From Tetragonia tetragonoides (taxonomy: Eukaryota; Streptophyta; Magnoliopsida; Caryophyllales; Aizoaceae): DNA of 64,000 nucleotides. The DNA lies in assembly GCA_038025085.1 (NCBI GenBank), contig CM076149.1, forward strand, positions 31,747,501 to 31,811,500. Direction: 5' to 3'. How positions within the stretch are numbered: the first letter of the stretch is position 1; the number at the start of each line of letters is the position of its first letter. The position numbers were made by a program, and so were the translations under genes. Of the stretch, positions 59,189 to 64,000 are shown one piece after another. The notes beneath the pieces are model-generated. The model was not told the origin of the DNA, did no database searches, and saw only the letters and a program-made list of their open reading frames with translations.

Positions 59189-59220
59189 AGAAGAGAAGAT
59201 CAGACTGAAAGAGACCCTAT
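58211..59220 (+). other. Non-coding region after D pol
   Basis: No gene. Holds imperfect repeats of CACAAATCCC...AAAAATTGTCTA (58260-58330), a polypurine-like GAGCTTGGGGGCA at about 58529-58541, and a direct repeat CGTATATCCGTTTTGACT at 58544-58561 and 58679-58696. A-rich tract at 59154-59190. Confidence 0.65.
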
Positions 59221-59225
59221 CAAGG

Positions 59226-59837
59226 GGTAGACTCCGGAGCAGACTGACCAGTAGGAGCCTCGCGCTGTCGACCACCCTCTGCAAGACGATGACTATGCTC
59301 CTGGAAGAGAAAATGCTGACCACTGGCTGTAATAAGGGCAGCCTTGTGAAAAACCATGTCCTTCTCGATATCCTCCACCCGAGCAGTCTCGCTCGCAATC
59401 TCCTATTTAAGGGCCGCCACCTTTGACTCGGCCACCTTCAGTTTGATGGCCAACTTTTTCAAGTTGTGGTCGGCCACAACCATCTTCTCGTAAGCTTTGG
59501 AAAAACTAGACCGATGATGCTTCCGGTCATACAGAGCATTGGCCGCTCGAACCTCAAGGATCTGGGGATCGGCAGGAGCGTCAGCAGGCAGGGGAGGGAG
59601 ATAGCCTTCCCTCCTCTTAGCAAATCTAAGAGCGTCAAGAGAGAAGCAGTAGCGGCACCCACAATGCTCCTCACGTGGGCGTCGTTCCAGGGGAAAATGG
59701 GCCACGGTCGACCCACTGGGCCCAGCCGGAGGCTCGACCTTTGGAGTAATTGGAACCCCGCCCATCGTTATAGACAGACGAGTGGTGGATCTACCCCTAG
59801 AATCGAGCTTACGACTCTTGGAAGCCGGAGAAGACAT
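59226..59837 (-). pseudogene. Antisense ORF (i) of D: coiled-coil protein
   Basis: ATG at 59837; basic/Ser-rich N-terminus (MSSPASKSRKLDSRGR), Pro-rich part, a Cys pair HCGCRYC, and a coiled-coil-like C-terminus (KKLAIKLKVAESKVAALK). An in-frame TAG at about 59403 is followed by open frame (ETARVEDIEKDMVFHKAAL) to a stop near 59226. TATA box at 59957-59964 (minus), 120 bp upstream. Not recognised with confidence; Tat elements often carry antisense ORFs of the type Pfam lists as putative gypsy-type transposon proteins. Confidence 0.55.
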
Positions 59838-59956
59838 GTCACAACGACTATGAGGCTACTTAGGAGAGCTTATAGAGAGCTTAAGAAATCTAGAGAGAGA
59901 AAGTGAAAACGAGAAATGACCGTGAAAATGACGAAATTTCTAAGCAACCTTGGGGG

Positions 59957-59964
59957 TATTTATA
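59957..59964 (-). promoter_or_regulatory. TATA box of antisense ORF (i) of D
   Basis: TATAAATA on the minus strand, with CACGTG at 60037-60042 about 75 bp further upstream. Confidence 0.6.
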
Positions 59965-60686
59965 ATCCTTCCAAAAAAGACGAACCGTCACCTTCAACCG
60001 ATGTCTGGGAGAGGAAGAGTCTCAATATTGAGATGACACGTGTATTAACCCGATGGGGTGAGGCAGAGTGTCCCAACCGTCACATCAACTCGGAGTCATT
60101 ATTGCAAAGAAGAGCAACCGGTATTTTGAAAAACGCCAGACTATACAACTCCCAGAATAAAGTAAAAGCCCGACTGCACAAACAGCCGCACCTCGAGTGT
60201 GGGGGCAGGGTATACTTAACTCGGTACATCTTACACTCGAGGTACGACAAACAAGCAAGTCTCGATAATCATTAGCTTGGTCAAAAATGGCCAAAAAATT
60301 CTAAAGGTCGACAAAATCAATAGGCTCCATCAACAATCTTTGATTAATCAGAGAAAGAGGTTACACGAAACAAAAGATCGACATTACATTGTTCATCTAC
60401 AAAATTCCTAGTTGGCATGCAAGCTCGACAAAGCCAAAAGATCTACCTACGAAAAAGATAAGGCCCGACCTTCGACCTACCCCCAGAGGAAGGAGGTCAG
60501 GGAAGAGATTTCTAAGTACAAAGCCCGACCCCCCGACCTATCCCCAGAAGAAGGAAGTCAGGAAGGAGATCGCCAAGTACAAGACCTACGAAAACAATAA
60601 AAAGAAAAGGTCGGCTCCCCGACTCGCACCCAAGGAAGAGGAGAAGAAGGATGTCAAGGAAGAAATTGCCGCCCCCCAAGCAGAAC
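59965..60686. other. Spacer between antisense ORFs (i) and (ii) of D
   Basis: No supportable gene. 60470-60660 is a run of imperfect repeats around CCGACCT.CCCCAGA.GAAGG. The plus-strand Lys/Glu-rich ORF over it is probably chance. Confidence 0.55.
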
Positions 60687-61262
60687 CTAAAGGGATAGAG
60701 GGGAAGAGGCAGGAGGTTGACCCTCCAACTGGTTCCTCAGAACCCTCACTTCATCGAGGAGCTCCTCTCCCCGCTCCCGAAGGCCGTTCAGCTCATCGAC
60801 CCCTCCAGTAATCCGAGCTGCCAGCTCGGTCCTAGCGTCCATGAGAGCATTGTCCCTCTGCTGCCAGCGTCTGATTTTAGCTTTAGTGGCCGCTACTCTC
60901 TCACAAGCCCCACCGATCTCCCGGTGAAGGTCTTGGAAAGGGGTGGTTAACCGCTCCGAGAGGGAGACAAGTCGAGCAGGCAGATCAGGTTCCCTGACGT
61001 TAGGGGGAAGGGCCGGAACCTCAACGACAGGAAGTGCCCGACCATCGGATCCTCGATCCTCCGCCCGGGATCTCCTGATAGGAGTCATCAGATCCCAAGC
61101 CTCCGAACCTAGGCTCGACCCAGGAGAAGACCGAGGAGTGGCCGGACTATAAGATTCAGAAGAAGTCGAGGCACGATTCTTCCCAGCACCCTCGACCCTC
61201 CTAGCCTGCCTACTAGACTCTCCACGGTGAACTGTCACAGCTTTCCTCTTAGAACAAACCAT
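60687..61262 (-). CDS. Antisense ORF (ii) of D: coiled-coil protein
   Basis: Uninterrupted 191 codons from ATG 61262. Basic N-terminus (MVCSKRKAVTVHRGESSRQ), Ser/Pro-rich low-complexity part, then a long amphipathic region (LPARLVSLSERLTTPFQDL, ELNGLRERGEELLDEVRVL) likely to form a coiled coil. A weak TATA (TGTAAATA, 61381-61388 minus) lies 120 bp upstream and CACGTG at 61433-61438. Same layout as ORF (i). Function unknown; it could be the first exon or a remnant of a longer antisense gene. Confidence 0.5.
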   Translation of the reverse strand: MVCSKRKAVTVHRGESSRQARRVEGAGKNRASTSSESYSPATPRSSPGSSLGSEAWDLMTPIRRSRAEDRGSDGRALPVVEVPALPPNVREPDLPARLVSLSERLTTPFQDLHREIGGACERVAATKAKIRRWQQRDNALMDARTELAARITGGVDELNGLRERGEELLDEVRVLRNQLEGQPPASSPLSL

Positions 61263-61658
61263 CTCAGAGACCGAAAAAGTTTTGAGAAAAATTACTGAAG
61301 TCTGGAAAAGTACTTCTAGAGAGAGAAAGTAATGCGAGATGCGAGAAGAGATGGGTGAAATTTTGAAAAGTTCACCCAGGTATTTACAGGCAAAATGCCA
61401 GGGGAGACCAAACGACGCCTCTCTTCAGGAGACACGTGGCATGAAGGTACGGTGTGAACCCGGTTCGCATTCCTACCTGAAAAAAGAAGAAACGCTTCGG
61501 CTACCCCATCAATCCCTCGACTGGCAAAGGGAAAAAATAATAGCACAACCAGAATTACGAACATAAAATCATTCAAACATTCATTCAAAATATCGAGGGT
61601 ACACACTATTACAAAAGGGCTGCAGAGTAAGTCTAAACGCCTACGATAAAGAAAACGC

Positions 61659-62432
61659 CTAGAGGTCTAAAGCTTCATGCTTGTGCTTGATCTCCTGCTC
61701 CAATGTTTACTGTTTCTGCATCAGAGAACGATGGAGCATTCTCCCCTCGTCAAGGGCAAGACTTTTATCCTCAACTACCCGCTTTGCCTCACGAAGGTCC
61801 TTTATGAGTTGATCGACCCTTCAGACCACCCGTGTCTGCTTATCCAACACCACCCTCCGAGCTTCCTCAGCATGCTGCATCTCCCGCTCTAAAGCTTGTC
61901 TGCGGGCCCGATGAGCCTTACAACCCTGCTCCTCTACCGACTCTTTACAATATCCACCTCGAATAGGGTTATCGCGCCCACGATCTCCTACTCCAGAAGA
62001 AGGAATATCTTGATAAAGATCGACCTTAGCAGGGATCGTCGGAGGAGAGTCAGGTCGACTTCCCCCCTCGCTAGGCAACCTTACCGCCAGAGGCTCGACT
62101 TCGAGGCATTCCAGGACCTCCTGGGATTGAAGCCGCTGGAACACCATCCAAATATGGGTACGAAGATGCTCAGATAACGAAGTATCCTCAAAGAGGCGAA
62201 CAAAGTCAGGAAATTTCAACTTAGCTAAGCTAGCCTCGCTGAATTAATCAGGGACCACCGAGGGCCCGCCACTAGTTGTCTTCGAAGGTCCATCATCACA
62301 TGCTTTACCCGATCGAGCGCTCTTGACAACGCGTTTGCCCGATCAGAGATGGTACGCCCGGGATACTAACTCAGTATCCATGGACGACTCATCACTAGAG
62401 CCTAAAGAAATGAAAATAGTTGATAAAGACAT
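61659..62432 (-). pseudogene. Antisense ORF (iii) of D: coiled-coil protein, broken
   Basis: ATG at 62432 (MSLSTIFISLGSSDES), a stop about 30 codons later, then open frame with KLKFPDFVRLFEDTSLSEHL, a Pro-rich part and coiled-coil RARRQALEREMQHAEEARR. TGA after DKQTRVV (61821), then the heptad pattern continues in frame (IKDLREAKRVVEDKS) to stop at 61659. A TATAAATA box (62479-62486 minus) lies 50 bp upstream of the ATG. Not recognised. Confidence 0.5.
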
Positions 62433-62478
62433 CTCTCTAGAAATTTCAGGATGACGAGATCAATGACCCAGACAAGCC

Positions 62479-62486
62479 TATTTATA
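62479..62486 (-). promoter_or_regulatory. TATA box of antisense ORF (iii) of D
   Basis: TATAAATA on the minus strand before ATG 62432. Confidence 0.55.
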
Positions 62487-62753
62487 AGCAAAAAAGAAAG
62501 GGCATGAACGGTTACCCGCGATAGTTGTCACACATGCAATGACATCTCAGCAAACAATAAATGATCAGTTATTGAAGTTGATGAAATTATGAACCAAAGG
62601 ATAGTGCCGAGTTTACAAGAACCAACTTCTTCATTGATCGACTCTCAAAAGCGGAGGGGACGCAAACAGTTTACAACAAGGGTGACCAACCACCCCAAAA
62701 GAAACAAGTGCGAATCCCCTTAAACTGGGGATTAAGATTTCAGACAGCCATGA

Positions 62754-63191
62754 TCACTCTGCCTCCTCCTCTGCCCACCTCTCGGCAACAAGGTCCTCCA
62801 TCTCCTTCAAATCCGAAGCAACGGAAGCCTCGATTTTGTCCGCCTCGGCTTGACTAGCGGGGTCAGTAGAAATTCGGAGGTTTCGAGTCTTGGCGAGAGA
62901 GCTAACCACAGAAGCCCCCATATCTTCTTCCCCGTACACTCGGAGCATGGCCTCAGTCCAAAATTGGGTCTGACGATCTACAACCACCTTCAGATCAGCT
63001 TGGGCCCGAGCCTCCTTGGTCCTCCAATCTTCAGCGTCGAGCTTGGCAGCTTCGAGGAGACTGGTGACTTGGGCATTGACCTTGTTAGCCTCCTCCAATC
63101 TCCCTCTCAGCTCCTCTAGGGAACTCCCTCTCGGTGAGAAGGGATTTCCCCTCCATGAGGTCATTTGCATACACAAAACTCCACTTGGCAT
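62754..63191 (-). pseudogene. Antisense coiled-coil fragment (iv) of D
   Basis: EELRGRLEEANKVNAQVTSL, KEARAQADLKVVVDRQTQF and DKIEASVASDLKEMEDLVA show a Glu/Ala/Lys-rich coiled coil ending in stop at 62754. The first 25 residues look out of frame (the alternative frame reads EGKSLLTERE). Probably an exon or fragment of an antisense gene starting further right. Confidence 0.45.
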
Positions 63192-63681
63192 CCCTTGCTC
63201 ATAAGACTCTACGAAGGTTTGAAGACCAAATTAAGTTCAGCACAAGCCTAGTCAAAGAAAAAATAGGCTAAGAAATTAATGGAAAGAAATGGCCTGTCGT
63301 AATAAAGAACAACCATAAATTCTAGCTTCGCGAGCATTAAGAAAAATAACAAGGACTGAATCACATTACCGGCCAAGTTCGAACACGGTTTTTTACTACC
63401 AAGCCTTCAAAGCCTGAGATAGCCAAACAATTCATTCTCATACAGCAGACAAAATATAAGATGCTCCTAATTCAACAATTATCATACCCTACGAAGCGCG
63501 CGGCCAACCCCACAAAAAAGGAGAGGGATAAATTGGCCGACAAAGGCACTACAACAGGAAAGCTACACAAAAACTAAAATAAATAGCTTCAGATCCCCCC
63601 TAGACATCAAAACCAACCATGATAGCTAACTCCTCACTACTCACTGGAGCCTGTGCAAGGTGAGGCTGGCAGCGAAACCTG

Positions 63682-64000
63682 CTAATCTTGGACTTTCTCA
63701 TCCAACACCCGAGTAGTGTTGGGTTCCTGCGTGGACTCGGCCGCTTCCAAAGTAGCAGTATTCACTTCCAGCTTAGCGGGAGGTATCATACGTGCAGGAA
63801 CCTTACCTTGGTAAAAGGCGGCCATTACGGGCGCGCAGTCAAACCCAGGATGCACATGTAAAGTGTAGGCTTCTGCAATGTCCCAACCATCAACCTCAGC
63901 CGCAAACTTAATGGCTTTCATAGCAAGAGACCCTTTGAATTCCTCAACAGCCTGAACCTTGGCAGCAACAAGTTCCTCCCCTTTCTTTTTCTCAAGCTGC
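63682..64000 (-). pseudogene. Antisense fragment (v) of D: C-terminal part of a coiled-coil protein, open at the window edge
   Basis: Open frame from the edge (EKKKGEELVAAKVQAVEEFK) through GWDIAEAYTLHVHPGFDCAP to stop at 63682. The mix of coiled coil, a hydrophobic helix and a Pro-containing end is reminiscent of the C-termini of gypsy-associated antisense proteins. N-terminus off window, so intactness cannot be judged. Confidence 0.45.

Larger units (their letters stand above)
51231..64000 (+). mobile_element. Element D: Tat-like Ty3/gypsy retrotransposon, right end off window
   Basis: 5' LTR, tRNA-Asp-like primer-binding site, gag, protease, RT, RNase H, archaeal-type RNase H and integrase on plus (to 58210), then at least 5.8 kb of 3' region with antisense ORFs. 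No 3' LTR (TGATATAACC start) is seen before 64000. Confidence 0.88.

Noticed and set aside
59012..59398. 128-codon hydrophobic minus-strand ORF
   Set aside because: The in-frame continuation of antisense ORF (i) lies in another frame here, and part of this ORF is the A-rich tract.

Overview
The window is a stretch of plant (angiosperm, probably eudicot) nuclear genome made almost entirely of nested LTR retrotransposons. The signs are Ty3/gypsy gag-pol remnants with the extra archaeal-type RNase H of the Tat/Ogre lineage, primer-binding sites complementary to plant tRNAs, 5-bp target-site duplications (TSDs), plant mobile domain (PMD) genes with spliceosomal introns, and a LINE fragment. No rRNA, tRNA, CRISPR or ordinary host gene was found. 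I cannot name the species.

Layout. 1-5835 holds B1 (minus strand), a gag-only element with its 5' LTR at 4560-5835; its 3' end lies off the left edge. 5836-7668 is a decayed LINE. 7669-8185 is an AT-rich, GGATATCCGA-rich repeat. From about 8186 runs C (plus strand), a second gag-only copy of the B family. It is split by B2 (minus strand, 9896-39453, TSD GGCGG), and the 3' LTR of B2 is split by A (plus strand, 10665-27845, TSD ACTGT). The 3' LTR of C (from 41526) is split by D (plus strand), a different Tat-like family. A segment of about 8.94 kb spanning the B2/C/D junctions (36764-45700) is then repeated directly as 45701-54640, and the full-length side of D runs off the right edge.

The most interesting content is a two-gene cassette on the strand opposite to gag-pol, between pol and the 3' LTR. 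It is present in the same order in A and B2 although the two families differ in their LTRs. Gene 1 resembles the plant domain of unknown function I know as DUF7745. Gene 2 is a PMD gene split into seven exons with matching phase-0 intron positions in both elements. Gene 1 has one 91-bp intron in A and none at the same codon in B2. Both antisense promoters and the LTR U3 promoter of each element carry GC-rich arrays of the same kind (CAGCGGCC-like in A, GCTAGCGGC-like in B). D has a different set of antisense coiled-coil ORFs with their own TATA boxes.

All retroelement protein genes seen are broken by stops, frameshifts or deletions. Gag, protease, RT, RNase H and integrase would have made the particle, copied the RNA and inserted the DNA; today the window looks like a record of insertion, internal deletion, segmental duplication and decay.
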